Shown: piece after piece, positions 26,784-36,330 of the stretch
Position numbering within the stretch: position 1 is the stretch's first letter
Layout of the letters: every line of letters begins with the position of its first letter
Assembly (NCBI GenBank): GCA_028289425.1
Contig: JANQPL010000019.1
Location: forward strand, 88,607-152,606
Reading direction: 5' to 3'
Length of the DNA stretch: 64,000 nucleotides
From: Alphaproteobacteria bacterium
GTDB taxonomy: Bacteria > Pseudomonadota > Alphaproteobacteria > JANQMY01
The notes under the pieces: generated by a model
What the model was told of the DNA's origin: nothing
Database searches by the model: none
What the model saw: the letters and a program-made list of their open reading frames with translations, nothing else
Made by a program: the position numbers and the translations under genes

Positions 26784-28232
26784 TCACTTTATCAGCTTCA
26801 CCTTTTGACCGGGCCGCAAATCGTTGCCGTCCCGCAATCCGTTAATCACGATAAATCGGTCCACCTTGGCGTTCTCAAATCGCGTCTGCGCCGCCAAAGA
26901 AGACGCCGTATCACCAGAGCGGACGGTGCGCACATCCACCTTTGTCGCCCTTGGGATTTGCATGGCGGATGCACTCATAGCCCGAAAGGAATTGACCGAC
27001 GCATTGATGCCGTTTTGTATGCCGCGGGTCCGGTTGGAGGGGGTCACCCACATAAAGATGAAGTGCTGTGTGCCCTGCCACTGAATGGCAAAGGCCTGCA
27101 CATCCACCCGACCGCTGCGGGAATTGGCCGTGGCGCCGCCATAGGCGCCCGGTCGGCCGTTTACGGTGATCCGACGCGCCGGACCAAGGTTGAGCTGAAG
27201 TTGCTGGCTCAAAGCGTTAATGAGCGCGCCGGGGCCGTTTTGCGAATTGGCGCCGATGAATTGCATCTGCGCAAAGTCGCTTTGAGCCACGACGGCTTGC
27301 GGGGTGTTGTGAAGCTTCATGCCGTCCGGCACGCGGAAGGTCATACCGATTTGCGGGTGGTAAAACGTCGTGCCGCGAATGAATCCGTGGGTACGCGGAT
27401 CATCGCCATAGAGCATGTCGTCGATCGCCACCAAATAGTCGCTGCGGCCCTTACGGGCCCCCTGGATGTTCAGCACCTGCGCTTCCGCAGCGGCGCGGCG
27501 CACGCGTTCGGCCGTGTTGGGGTGCGTGGACAAAAATTCCGGCGGTCGCGCGGCGCGCCCGGACACGCGTGCTTCCAGGTTGGACCAGCGGTTCAAAGAA
27601 TTGAGAAAGTCGGCTTCCGCGACCGGATCATACCCCGCACGGGCGAGCAAGCGCACGCCCACTTGGTCCGCTTCGTACTCTTGCGACCGGGAGAAGCTAA
27701 GCAGATAAAGCTGCGCCCCTTGCGCCGCCATCTGATAGACCCCCTGATCACCGGTCAGAATACCGATCACGGCCGCGCCCAAGCCCGCAACGTTCGACCT
27801 GCTGACCCGTTCCGCCGTGTGCCGTTCGAAGATGTGCCCGATTTCGTGCCCTAAGACGCCGGCCAGTTCCGCTTCCGTATTGGCGAGCGCCAACAGCCCC
27901 CGCGTTGCATAAATATGCCCGGGCAGGGCCATGGCGTTCACGACCGGTGAATCCAAAACGGTCGTCTTAATCGGCATGTTCGGCTGATCCGATGACGCCA
28001 TCAGACGCTGAACGATGCGTTCCACATAATTGCGCAGCTCAGGGTCTTTTACTTCGCCACCGAACGCCGCAAGAATTTTGGGATGTTCCTGGCGCCCCAA
28101 TGCGAGCCCTTGCTCGTCGGAAAGGCCCAGCGGACCGCCGGTGGACTCGCACGCTGCGAGCACGCCCGCGCAAAAAATCAGAACAAGCGCGCGCCAGGCA
28201 TGCACCGTCCTCAAGGCAGAAATTGATCTCAT
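26784..28232 (-). CDS. M48 family metalloprotease lipoprotein with C-terminal LysM-like domain
   Basis: A 482-residue exported protease. The N-terminus is a lipoprotein signal ending in the lipobox LAAC (Cys 28). The zinc motif HEIGH is at 129-133 and the third ligand Glu is in SRSQEYEADQVG. The final 50 residues (VRSGDTASSLAAQTRFEN to LRPGQKVKLI) resemble a LysM module, which would hold it to peptidoglycan. Members of this group take part in outer-membrane protein quality control (BepA/YfgC-like). ATG at 28232 is preferred over an in-frame TTG because GAGGGGGG lies just upstream. Confidence 0.92.
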   Translation of the reverse strand: MRSISALRTVHAWRALVLIFCAGVLAACESTGGPLGLSDEQGLALGRQEHPKILAAFGGEVKDPELRNYVERIVQRLMASSDQPNMPIKTTVLDSPVVNAMALPGHIYATRGLLALANTEAELAGVLGHEIGHIFERHTAERVSRSNVAGLGAAVIGILTGDQGVYQMAAQGAQLYLLSFSRSQEYEADQVGVRLLARAGYDPVAEADFLNSLNRWSNLEARVSGRAARPPEFLSTHPNTAERVRRAAAEAQVLNIQGARKGRSDYLVAIDDMLYGDDPRTHGFIRGTTFYHPQIGMTFRVPDGMKLHNTPQAVVAQSDFAQMQFIGANSQNGPGALINALSQQLQLNLGPARRITVNGRPGAYGGATANSRSGRVDVQAFAIQWQGTQHFIFMWVTPSNRTRGIQNGINASVNSFRAMSASAMQIPRATKVDVRTVRSGDTASSLAAQTRFENAKVDRFIVINGLRDGNDLRPGQKVKLIK

Positions 28233-28335
28233 CACGACCCCCCTCAATTTAGCCCTGCGATGCCGTCATCATGGCACTTCAAATTCCCGATGGCAAAGAT
28301 GCATTGACGCGGCAAGTCTCGCGTGCGCGTTCCGG

Positions 28336-29868
28336 TTATGGCCAATAAGGCTTCTTCAGCTTGCGCTTGTTCACCTTGCCCATGGTGTTGCGCCCGAGAT
28401 CCTCCACGAATTCGACCGAGCGCGGACATTTGTAGTGGGAAAGCCGGTCGCGGCACCAGGTGATGATGTCGTCAGCCTGCGGCGGGTGGGCAGCGTCTCG
28501 CGGTATGACCAGCGCTTTCAGTTCCTCGCCCATTTCCGGATTGGGCACGCCGATGCATGCCACGTCTTGAACATCGGGATGATCGATAATCACCTGTTCG
28601 GATTCTGCCGGGTAAATGTTGACGCCGCCGGATACCACCATGTCACTAAAGCGGTCGGTGATGTAAACATAACCATCCTCGTCCATGTAGCCGATTTCGC
28701 CCAAGGTGAAGACGCCGGGCGCGATATGGGCGGCGGCCGTCTTTTCGGGATCGTTGTGATAGACAACACCCCGCCCGGTCGTGTCCTTGAAGTACAAACG
28801 GCCTTCCTCATTCGGCGGCAAGGGATTGTCGTCATCGTCCAAAATCAACGCTTCGAACGGTTCATTTGTCTTGCCGACCGATCCCGGATGTTCGAGCCAT
28901 TCTTCCGACGTGATTTGATTTGTGGTGCCCACTTCGCTTGCGCCATAGGCTTCGAATAATACCGGCCCCAACCATTCGATCATGGCGCGCTTAACGTCCA
29001 CCGGACATTTCGCACCCGTATGAGCAATGCGTTGCAGGGAACTAGTGTCGTATTTGTTGCGCACGTCTTCCGGCAGCGCCAGCATCCGCACAAAATGCGT
29101 GGGCACCATGAGCGTGCCCTCGATCCTATGGTCTTCGATGGCGGCCAGGGTCTTTTCGGCATCGAAACGGCCCAGGATAATCAGGGGCACACCGCGCGCC
29201 AAGCTGCGTGCGGCGCTCAGCGGCCCCGTGTGATAGAGCGGCCCCACCACAAGCTGCGTGCCGTCGCCCATGCCGGCTGCCGCTGCCAACTCCTTCATCA
29301 ATTGCAAGTGTTCGGCGATGGTTTCGCCGCCCGCAAACATGGTTGGCGGCAGCGGCGTGCCTTTCGGACGGCCCGTGGTGCCCGACGTGTAGAGCAGATT
29401 GGGCCGTGGCGTCATATCGGTGGGCGGATCATCCGGACTGTTGCCGGCAAGCCAGTCCTGCCATTGCGCGACGCCACCCACATGGGGCGCATCCCAGGCG
29501 ATAACGGTTCGGATGCCTGCGTCGGCAGCGGCCTGGATGCCCCGTTCGGCCGTCGCGCCATCGACAAAAAGCAGTCTCGCGGCTGAGTCGGTCAAGATAT
29601 ACGCCACTTCTTCGGCCGTGAGGTGAAAGTTCACTGGCACCACCGACACGCCGGACAACAAGCCGCCAATATTCGCCAAGGCCGTTTCGGCTGCGTTCTC
29701 AGCAAATATGGCAATCCGATCGTCCGGTCCGAAATTGTGCTGCAGCAAACCGTTGACGATGCGGTTTAAGATCTCGTCCACCTGCGCCCAATTATAATTC
29801 TTGTGGGGATCCTTTACGGCGATTTCTTCCGGACGCTCCGCCGCCTTGGCCGATGCAAAACTGGTCAT
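28336..29868 (-). CDS. Acyl-CoA synthetase (AMP-forming)
   Basis: A 510-residue member of the ANL superfamily. The ATP loop is LLYTSGTTGRPKGTPLP, the adenylate motif is FEAYGASEVG, the hinge region is YVYITDRFSDMVVSGGVNIY, and the catalytic Lys lies in GKVNKRKL near the end. It would activate a carboxylic acid, probably a fatty or aromatic acid, to its CoA thioester. It lies in the same orientation as the MBL-fold hydrolase gene upstream (gap 36 bases) and ahead of M48 and the PaaG-like gene, so these may form a loose operon. Substrate is not predictable. Confidence 0.92.
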   Translation of the reverse strand: MTSFASAKAAERPEEIAVKDPHKNYNWAQVDEILNRIVNGLLQHNFGPDDRIAIFAENAAETALANIGGLLSGVSVVPVNFHLTAEEVAYILTDSAARLLFVDGATAERGIQAAADAGIRTVIAWDAPHVGGVAQWQDWLAGNSPDDPPTDMTPRPNLLYTSGTTGRPKGTPLPPTMFAGGETIAEHLQLMKELAAAAGMGDGTQLVVGPLYHTGPLSAARSLARGVPLIILGRFDAEKTLAAIEDHRIEGTLMVPTHFVRMLALPEDVRNKYDTSSLQRIAHTGAKCPVDVKRAMIEWLGPVLFEAYGASEVGTTNQITSEEWLEHPGSVGKTNEPFEALILDDDDNPLPPNEEGRLYFKDTTGRGVVYHNDPEKTAAAHIAPGVFTLGEIGYMDEDGYVYITDRFSDMVVSGGVNIYPAESEQVIIDHPDVQDVACIGVPNPEMGEELKALVIPRDAAHPPQADDIITWCRDRLSHYKCPRSVEFVEDLGRNTMGKVNKRKLKKPYWP

Positions 29869-29904
29869 CTTGTACCCTCACTCCAAAATATCTTCATTGG
29901 GTAT

Positions 29905-30795
29905 TTATTCCGTCACCAGACGAAATCCACTTCCGTCGGCTTCGATCCGTCCAGCAGTGGGTTCACTGAAATGAGATCCCACCAGCAGCGTTTGCGAGCC
30001 ATCAAGAGTGGAGAACAGCTTCCGGCGGGTTTCCGCCCCCCGCTCGGCATCCACGTCGGCGTGGGTATGCCAATCCGGGTTGGCGATCTGACAGGGGTGG
30101 TGCACGCAATCGCCCGTAATGATGGCGCTTTGCCCCTGAGAGCTAATCTGTATGCTGACATGACCCGGCGTGTGGCCTGGCGTCGGACACAGTGTCACCT
30201 CTTCGCACACTTGATGATTTGTGGATACGATGTCGGCCAGGTCCCGCTCAAGTATCGGCCGGATGGAATCTTCATACACATTTTTGTCCGTGCGTTTCAT
30301 GCGGCCCTTAGGGGGCTCCGGCGCATTGATGAATTCATCGTACGAAGCTTGCCAATGTGAAAGCTCGCTTTCCGCAAACAAATAGCGCGCATTGGGAAAG
30401 GTGGGTTGCCAGTTTGTGCCGTCCCAAAACGTGTTCCACCCCACATGATCCAAATGCATATGGGTGCACAATACCGTGTCGACCGCGGACGGATCGAAGC
30501 CGGCTTCCTTAAAGCGATCCAAAAAGGCAGTTTGCGCCATGTGCCAGGCGTCAACGGCGGGCCGGTCTTTGTCGTTACCGACGCAGGTATCCACAATGAT
30601 CTTTCGGTCTGCTGTTTCGATGACAAATGACTGAATAAGGCCTGAAAGGCGGCCCTCCCGGTCCGCAAAATGCGGCACCAACCAAGGAATGCCCTTGATG
30701 GCGGCGGGTTCCGCCGCGACAATCAGATCATTCAAGAAGTCCAGATCCTGTTCCACAATGCTGGTGATACGCACTGATCCGATGGTCCACTGCAT
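29905..30795 (-). CDS. MBL-fold metallo-hydrolase
   Basis: A 296-residue metallo-beta-lactamase-fold protein. The metal motif is THMHLDHVGWNTF (HxHxDH), followed by the second-shell histidine in TPGHTPGHVSIQ, the Asp ligand in ITGDCVHHP, and a final His in LLVGSHF. The layout resembles AHL lactonase-like and other single-domain MBL hydrolases; activity on lactones or esters is possible. No signal peptide is visible, so it is probably cytosolic. It is divergent from the CaiD-like crotonase gene and upstream of the acyl-CoA synthetase gene. Confidence 0.9.
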   Translation of the reverse strand: MQWTIGSVRITSIVEQDLDFLNDLIVAAEPAAIKGIPWLVPHFADREGRLSGLIQSFVIETADRKIIVDTCVGNDKDRPAVDAWHMAQTAFLDRFKEAGFDPSAVDTVLCTHMHLDHVGWNTFWDGTNWQPTFPNARYLFAESELSHWQASYDEFINAPEPPKGRMKRTDKNVYEDSIRPILERDLADIVSTNHQVCEEVTLCPTPGHTPGHVSIQISSQGQSAIITGDCVHHPCQIANPDWHTHADVDAERGAETRRKLFSTLDGSQTLLVGSHFSEPTAGRIEADGSGFRLVTE

Positions 30796-30904
30796 GTGGG
30801 CACCTCGCTGAGCTTAGTTTTTGTGGACTGTGATAGCGGAAGAACCATCGATCTCCAATGCGAACGGGCGTTGGCAAGACAAAAATGCAGAAAGGACGCA
30901 GCTC

Positions 30905-31672
30905 ATGTCATTTATTGACGTTTCAACGAAGGGCCCGGTGACATGGGTTACACTCAACCGGCCCGAAAAAATGAACGCCGTCACCCCGGACATGCATGAC
31001 GACCTGCAAACCGCGTTCGATTCCTTTGCGGAGGACGACAGTCAGTATGTTTGCGTGGTGACCGGCGCCGGCGAGAAGGCCTTTTGCGCCGGCAGCGACC
31101 TGAAGTCCGGCATAAATCGTGACTATCCGAAAGACGGTTATGCCGGGCTGATCGAGCGTTTCGACCTGCCGAAACCCGTGATCGCCGCCGTAAACGGCCT
31201 AGCTTTGGGCGGGGGCTTTGAGATTGCTTTGGCCTGCGACATCATCATTGCGTCCGACACGGCAAGCTTTGGCCTGCCGGAGCCGCTTGTGGGGGCTGTC
31301 GCCCTGGGCGGCGGCATTCACCGCCTGCCGAGACAAATCGGATTGAAGAATGCGATGGGCCTTCTGCTCACCTCAAAGCGTATCGATGTCTATGAGGCTT
31401 ACCGCCTGGGGCTCGTGAATGAAGTCGTCCCGCCAGCCGATCTTGTGGCAACCACGGAGCGATGGTGCGAGGACATTCTCAAAGGGGCGCCGCTTTCCAT
31501 TCGCGCCTCCAAGGAAGCTGCGTTGCGGGGCCTTGAAGAGCCGTCGCTTGCGGACGCCATGAAGAACCAGAACGACTATCCCGCTTACGCCCAATGGCGC
31601 ACCAGCGAGGATTTATTCGAAGGCCGCACCGCGTTCGCCGAAAAACGCCCGCCGCGATGGAAGGGGAAGTAG
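30905..31672 (+). CDS. Enoyl-CoA hydratase/isomerase family protein, CaiD-like
   Basis: A 255-residue crotonase-fold protein. Oxyanion-hole segments are FCAGSDLKSG and NGLALGGGFEIALACD. One acid of the pair is present in FGLPEPLVGAVALGGG, but the second Glu position (AMGLLLTSKR) is Gly, a pattern similar to crotonobetainyl-CoA hydratase or racemase-type enzymes. The ATG is chosen because the 28 residues before it in the longer frame are unlike the family and AAAGGA stands upstream. It is followed 18 bases later by the GIY-YIG gene. Confidence 0.88.
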   Translation: MSFIDVSTKGPVTWVTLNRPEKMNAVTPDMHDDLQTAFDSFAEDDSQYVCVVTGAGEKAFCAGSDLKSGINRDYPKDGYAGLIERFDLPKPVIAAVNGLALGGGFEIALACDIIIASDTASFGLPEPLVGAVALGGGIHRLPRQIGLKNAMGLLLTSKRIDVYEAYRLGLVNEVVPPADLVATTERWCEDILKGAPLSIRASKEAALRGLEEPSLADAMKNQNDYPAYAQWRTSEDLFEGRTAFAEKRPPRWKGK

Positions 31673-31690
31673 CTGTTCTCGCGGCATGTC

Positions 31691-31984
31691 GTGATCTACT
31701 TCGTTTACATAATGACAAACAAAAAGGGTGGAACGCTTTACACCGGCGTCACCAATTATTTGATTCGACGCGCGTACGAACACCGCACGCATGCAGTCGA
31801 CGGGATATCGAAAAAATACAACACCACACGACTTGTTTATTTCGAGCCTTTCGAAAGCATCGAGTTTGCCATTTCCAGAGAGAAGACTCTCAAGAAATGG
31901 CGCCGAGCCTGGAAGATCAAACTCATCGAACAACAAAACCCAGATTGGAATGATCTGTTCGAAACGATCGCACCTCAAAGCTGA
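31691..31984 (+). CDS. Small GIY-YIG nuclease domain protein
   Basis: A 97-residue single-domain protein of the GIY-YIG superfamily. The two core strands are YFVYIMTN and TLYTGVTN, followed by the conserved Arg (RRAYEHR) and the C-terminal pattern AISREKTLKKWRRAWKIKLI with NPDWNDL. The start is GTG; no in-frame ATG is available upstream. Stand-alone proteins of this type are widespread, and a few act as DNA nucleases, but the role of this subgroup is unclear. Twelve bases after its stop begins a pair of large palindromes, a notable arrangement discussed in the findings. Confidence 0.9.
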   Translation: MIYFVYIMTNKKGGTLYTGVTNYLIRRAYEHRTHAVDGISKKYNTTRLVYFEPFESIEFAISREKTLKKWRRAWKIKLIEQQNPDWNDLFETIAPQS

Positions 31985-31993
31985 ACAACCGTC

Positions 31994-32118
31994 GTCACCC
32001 CGGATGCATTGCAACACGTCAGTGTTGCTATGCTGATCCGGGGTCTTGTGCATATGGACTGAGATCCCGGATCTACGGTGCATCATCAAAGATGCTGCAC
32101 CGTAGATCCGGGATGACG
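31994..32118. repeat. Two large adjacent palindromic elements
   Basis: First element: ACCCCGGAT (31997-32005) mirrored by ATCCGGGGT (32036-32044), with an inner stem GCAACAC/GTGTTGC. Second element: a perfect 19-base arm at 32064-32082 mirrored at 32096-32114, starting with ATCCCGGATC and ending with GATCCGGGAT, with a 13-base loop. Both carry a GTCA/TGAC flank on one side. They sit between the convergent GIY-YIG and Lrp genes and match the type of element at 10.9 kb. Confidence 0.8.
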
Positions 32119-32141
32119 TAGGAATTGAATGGCTTAAGTAA

Positions 32142-32603
32142 CTAAACAGGCAGCGCCGTCGTGTATTTCACCTGCTTTAGGATGTATACGGACTTTACAT
32201 GGGCGATGCCTTTTATACGCAGGAGGCGTTTGGTCAAAAACCGCTCATAATCTTCGCTGCCTTCAACCGCCACCCGCAGCCAATAGTCCCCCTCGCCGGC
32301 CACCAAATAGGCTTCCAGGATTTCCGGCATGTCGCGGATCTGTTCCACGAAGTGGTCAAGCTCCACATCCTGGTGTTTTTCGAGGGTCACCTGAGCAATG
32401 ACGCTGTCCCCGAAGCCTACTTTCTTCGGGTCCAAGAGCCCCACATAGCCCTGGATCACGCCGTCATCTTCCAGGCGCTTCACCCGGCGCCACGCAGGGG
32501 TCGCCGACAGCCCGACTTTCTCCGCCAACGTGGCCGCACTTTGCCGGCCGTTCTTCTGAAGTTCGCGCAAGATCTCGCGATCTAACTCGTCAATTTCGCT
32601 CAT
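32142..32603 (-). CDS. Lrp/AsnC family transcriptional regulator
   Basis: A 153-residue regulator. The N-terminal helix-turn-helix (about 4-50: DELDREILRELQKNGRQSAA, then LSATPAWRRVKRLEDDGVI) is followed by the RAM/AsnC effector domain (VIAQVTLEKHQDVELDHF to YLVAGEGDYWLRV). The ATG at 32603 gives the normal family length; the longer frame adds 44 residues. It is divergent from the indolepyruvate oxidoreductase gene, the expected target, and a palindrome close to its start suggests self-control. Aromatic or other amino acids are the likely effector. Confidence 0.92.
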   Translation of the reverse strand: MSEIDELDREILRELQKNGRQSAATLAEKVGLSATPAWRRVKRLEDDGVIQGYVGLLDPKKVGFGDSVIAQVTLEKHQDVELDHFVEQIRDMPEILEAYLVAGEGDYWLRVAVEGSEDYERFLTKRLLRIKGIAHVKSVYILKQVKYTTALPV

Positions 32604-32606
32604 AGA

Positions 32607-32630
32607 CGAAATATATATCCTAATATTTCG
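32607..32630. promoter_or_regulatory. Candidate Lrp operator palindrome
   Basis: CGAAATAT, eight bases, then ATATTTCG: an AT-rich palindrome immediately upstream of the Lrp-type gene and within the shared upstream region of the divergent oxidoreductase gene. Size and AT content suit an Lrp/AsnC binding site. Its place, four bases from the start codon, suggests repression of its own gene. Confidence 0.5.
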
Positions 32631-32762
32631 AAATTTGCAGCGTTTTTGTTTCACCAAGTCGCGGAAATCCGTTAAAATTGGTAAGCATGTCTCAAGGGGA
32701 TTGGGACATATTGGGTGGGCAAAGCGTAGAATCACACCGCTTCGTGCCGGAGGCCCTTGGCA

Positions 32763-35700
32763 ATGAACATCAGCACCCTGTCATCCCAGTCGGGCTTTGA
32801 TACGGACTACACGCTTCTTGACCGGTACCGCCTCGATGATGGCCGGGTCTATTTAACGGGTACTCAAGCCTTGGTGCGCATCGCGCTCATGCAGCGCCGC
32901 TTGGATGCGGCGGCGGGCCTCAATACGGCTGGATTCATTTCGGGTTATCGCGGATCGCCCCTTGCCGGGCTGGATCGAGAACTTGGCCGCATGAGCTCTC
33001 TGCTTGACGACCACCACATACGCTTCCAGCCGGGCCTCAATGAAGACCTGGCAGCCACCGCCGTTTGGGGCAGCCAGCAACTCGATGCTTTCGGCGGCAA
33101 GAAGTATGACGGCGTGTTCGGCCTTTGGTACGGCAAAGGCCCGGGGCTCGACCGGTCGGCGGACGCCATGCGCCACGCAAACGCTTTCGGCACCTCAAAA
33201 TATGGCGGCGTGTTGGCCGTGGTGGGGGATGACCACGGCGCCCAGTCGTCCACCATTCCGCACCAAAGCGACCACATGTTCATGGGTTTCATGATGCCCA
33301 TCCTGCATCCGGCCAATGTGGCCGAATACCTGTGGCTTGGGCTTGCGGGCATTGCAATGTCGCGCTTTTCCGGCTGTTGGGTGGGCTTTAAAGCCATTAC
33401 AGAAATCGTGGAAAGCGGCGCGTCCGTCAGCCTTGATCCGCAGGCGTATCAATTTTTGATTCCGGAGCCTGGCGAATACGAACGCCCGCCAAAATTCGAT
33501 CTGAATTTCGACCCAACCCTGCCCTGGCCGCAGGAACGGTGGGAGCTGGAACGGCTTGTACAACGTTACCGCACCCGCGCCACCTGGGCATTTGCGCGTA
33601 AGAACAATCTAGACAGCATCACTCTCAACAGCCAGCGGGCCCGCATCGGCATCCTGACCACCGGCAAAGCCTATCATGATCTCATGCAAGCGCTGGCGGA
33701 CCTGGACATCGACGAACTCACCGCGCAGCGCATCGGTTTGCGGATCGGCAAGGTCTCCATGCCGTGGCCGCTGGAACCTGAGTTTTCCAAAAAATTTGTC
33801 GAGGGCCTGGAAGAAATCATCATCATCGAAGAAAAACGCGAGGTGATGGAGCCACAGGTGAAATGGCAGCTCTTTAATCTGCCTGCGGACAAACGCCCCA
33901 CCATCATCGGCAAGGAAGACGAAACGGGCGAAGTCTGGCTGCCCTGCGACGACGAACTGTCGCCCCGCATGATCGCGCGTTTGCTGGCATCGCGCCTGCG
34001 CGTGCACCATTTGGAAGGCGATATCGACGAACAATTAGCATCCTATGAAGCGCGCAAGTTTTCGGCGCCCCCGGCACCGGCGCCCATTGCCCGCAGCCCC
34101 TATTTCTGTTCCGGCTGCCCCCACAACACGTCGACCAACGTGCCGGAAGGCAGCGATGCCATGGGCGGCATTGGCTGCCACATCATGGCGCTTTCCATGA
34201 ACCGTCATAATCAACTGTTCACCCATATGGGCGGCGAAGGGGTTTCCTGGGTCGGCATGGCGCCGTTCCTGGAAAAGGACCACATCTTCCAGAATCTGGG
34301 CGACGGTACTTACGAACATTCCGGCCTGCTGGCCATTCGCCAAGCGGTCTATGCGGGCGTCAACATCACCTACAAAATCCTGTTCAACGATGCGGTGGCC
34401 ATGACCGGCGGCCAGGCGATCGACAAGCATCTCACCGTGCCCGCTATCATCGCACAAGTGCAAGCGGAGGGCGTGGAGACCGTTGCCGTGCTGGGCGAAG
34501 AAGATCCGGCCACCGCGCGCAGCCGATACGGCTTCGGCTTACGCGCGCCGACGGGCGTCACGATCCACCATCGAGACGATTTGGACGATGTGCAGCACCG
34601 CTTGCGTGATACCAAAGGCGTCACGGTACTGATTTTCGACCAAACCTGCGCGGCGGAAAAACGCCGCCGCCGCAAGCGCGGCGAAATGCTTGACCCGCCC
34701 GTGCGTGTCTTCATCAATGATTTGGTGTGCGAAGGCTGCGGCGATTGTTCCGACAAATCGAACTGCATTTCTGTGGAACCATTGGAAACCGAATTCGGCC
34801 AAAAGCGCACCATCAATCAGTCGAGCTGCAACAAAGACCTGTCGTGTTTGAAAGGGTTCTGCCCGAGCTTTGTCACGGTGGAAGGCGGCACGCTGCGCAA
34901 GAAACCCTTTCCAATTTCGGCTGAGGAAGAGCAGCGTCTAATGGCGGCCCTTCCCACACCGACACCGCGGGAACTGGGGCACCATACGTACAATATTCTA
35001 GTAGCAGGCATTGGCGGCACGGGTGTCGTGACCATCAGTTCCCTGCTCAGCATGGCCGCCCATCTGGAAGGACGCGGTGTCACGGCGCTGGACTTCACCG
35101 GCCTTGCCCAGAAGAACGGCGCGGTGGTGTCCCACCTCAAAATCGGCCGGGCGCCCAAAGACATGCATGCCGTGCGCGTTGGCAAGGGCGAAACCGATCT
35201 GCTGATTGGCTGCGATATGGTGGTGGCCGGCAGCGCCGACGTGCTGGCACGCACCGCCACGCTGCGCACCCGCAGCGTCATTAACACCCATGTCGCGCCC
35301 ACGGCAGGATTTGTTCTGGACACCCAGTCGGACCTGCCCGATCAACGAACGATCGACGCCATCGCCCATGCCATCGGCGAAAAACATGTGGAATGTTTCG
35401 ACGCCACGCGGGTTGCGACAGACCTGTTCGGCGATGCTATTGCCACCAATTTGTTGCTGCTTGGATATACCTACCAAAACGGGTTCGTCCCTCTGTCCGC
35501 AGCAGCGATTGAGCGGGCCATCGAACTCAATGGCGTTGCCGTCGAGCAAAACCTAAAGACATTCCGTTGGGGTCGCTTGCTGGCCCATGACGGGAACTTG
35601 CTGGAACGACTTCTATCCGCCACCGCACCGGCTGTGGCCGATCAATCCCTGGATGACCTTATCCGGCGCCGCGCGGACTTTCTGGTGGGGTATCAGAATG

Positions 35701-36305
35701 AAGCGTATGCGAATAAGTATCGAGACCTTGTGAAGAGAGTGCGCCGCCAAGAAGACACGCTCACCCCTCCCGGCAACGCTCTGTCGACAGCCGTCGCCAG
35801 AAATCTCTTTAAGCTTATGGCGTATAAAGACGAATATGAGGTGGCAAGGCTGCATACGACTATGGGCTTTGAGCAGAAAATCCAGGATCGTATGGAAGGG
35901 GACTATACCCTCACCTATCACATGGCACCGCCCGTCCTTGGCCGCAAAGACGCGCAAGGCCATCCAAAAAAGACGCGCTTTAACGAACGGCTGATGAAAC
36001 CGGCTCTCAAATTTCTGGCCGGCCTGAAATCACTCCGCGGCACGTGGGCGGACCCGTTTGGATACACGGAAGAGCGCCGGGAGGAACGGCAGCTCATCGC
36101 AGATTACGAGAAGCTGCTCGACAACATCTTGCCGCGCCTCACCGCCGAGAACTATCAAATAGCGGTGGCTCTTGCCGAAGTGCCCGATATGATTCGGGGC
36201 TATGGCCATGTGAAACTTGAAAATCTGCAAAAGGCTCGACTACGCCGTGACGCCCTGTTGGCGGAATTCAACACGCCGCAGCCCTTGCAATCGGCGGCCG
36301 AGTAG
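32763..36305 (+). CDS. Indolepyruvate ferredoxin oxidoreductase, fused form
   Basis: A 1180-residue fused 2-oxoacid:ferredoxin oxidoreductase. The N-terminal TPP-related part (GYRGSPLAGLDREL near 60) is followed by the TPP-binding region (FCSGCPHNTSTNVPEGSDAM and GGIGCHIMAL), a cysteine-rich cluster segment CEGCGDCSDKSNC near 656 with more cysteines in SSCNKDLSCLKGFC, and the gamma domain (VAGIGGTGVVTISSLL). It oxidises aryl pyruvates to acyl-CoA in aromatic amino-acid breakdown. GGAGG nine bases before the ATG decides the start over a TTG two codons earlier. The divergent Lrp regulator is its likely controller. Confidence 0.95.
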   Translation: MNISTLSSQSGFDTDYTLLDRYRLDDGRVYLTGTQALVRIALMQRRLDAAAGLNTAGFISGYRGSPLAGLDRELGRMSSLLDDHHIRFQPGLNEDLAATAVWGSQQLDAFGGKKYDGVFGLWYGKGPGLDRSADAMRHANAFGTSKYGGVLAVVGDDHGAQSSTIPHQSDHMFMGFMMPILHPANVAEYLWLGLAGIAMSRFSGCWVGFKAITEIVESGASVSLDPQAYQFLIPEPGEYERPPKFDLNFDPTLPWPQERWELERLVQRYRTRATWAFARKNNLDSITLNSQRARIGILTTGKAYHDLMQALADLDIDELTAQRIGLRIGKVSMPWPLEPEFSKKFVEGLEEIIIIEEKREVMEPQVKWQLFNLPADKRPTIIGKEDETGEVWLPCDDELSPRMIARLLASRLRVHHLEGDIDEQLASYEARKFSAPPAPAPIARSPYFCSGCPHNTSTNVPEGSDAMGGIGCHIMALSMNRHNQLFTHMGGEGVSWVGMAPFLEKDHIFQNLGDGTYEHSGLLAIRQAVYAGVNITYKILFNDAVAMTGGQAIDKHLTVPAIIAQVQAEGVETVAVLGEEDPATARSRYGFGLRAPTGVTIHHRDDLDDVQHRLRDTKGVTVLIFDQTCAAEKRRRRKRGEMLDPPVRVFINDLVCEGCGDCSDKSNCISVEPLETEFGQKRTINQSSCNKDLSCLKGFCPSFVTVEGGTLRKKPFPISAEEEQRLMAALPTPTPRELGHHTYNILVAGIGGTGVVTISSLLSMAAHLEGRGVTALDFTGLAQKNGAVVSHLKIGRAPKDMHAVRVGKGETDLLIGCDMVVAGSADVLARTATLRTRSVINTHVAPTAGFVLDTQSDLPDQRTIDAIAHAIGEKHVECFDATRVATDLFGDAIATNLLLLGYTYQNGFVPLSAAAIERAIELNGVAVEQNLKTFRWGRLLAHDGNLLERLLSATAPAVADQSLDDLIRRRADFLVGYQNEAYANKYRDLVKRVRRQEDTLTPPGNALSTAVARNLFKLMAYKDEYEVARLHTTMGFEQKIQDRMEGDYTLTYHMAPPVLGRKDAQGHPKKTRFNERLMKPALKFLAGLKSLRGTWADPFGYTEERREERQLIADYEKLLDNILPRLTAENYQIAVALAEVPDMIRGYGHVKLENLQKARLRRDALLAEFNTPQPLQSAAE

Positions 36306-36330
36306 GCCAGTCCCTCCAAAAGCAGACCCC

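Noticed and set aside
26805..27854. 349-codon plus-strand frame opposite the M48 protease gene
   Set aside because: It is an antisense shadow; the minus strand encodes the HEIGH protease.
31994..32118. CRISPR-like repeat unit
   Set aside because: There are only two palindromes with different arms and no regular spacers or cas genes, so this is not an array.
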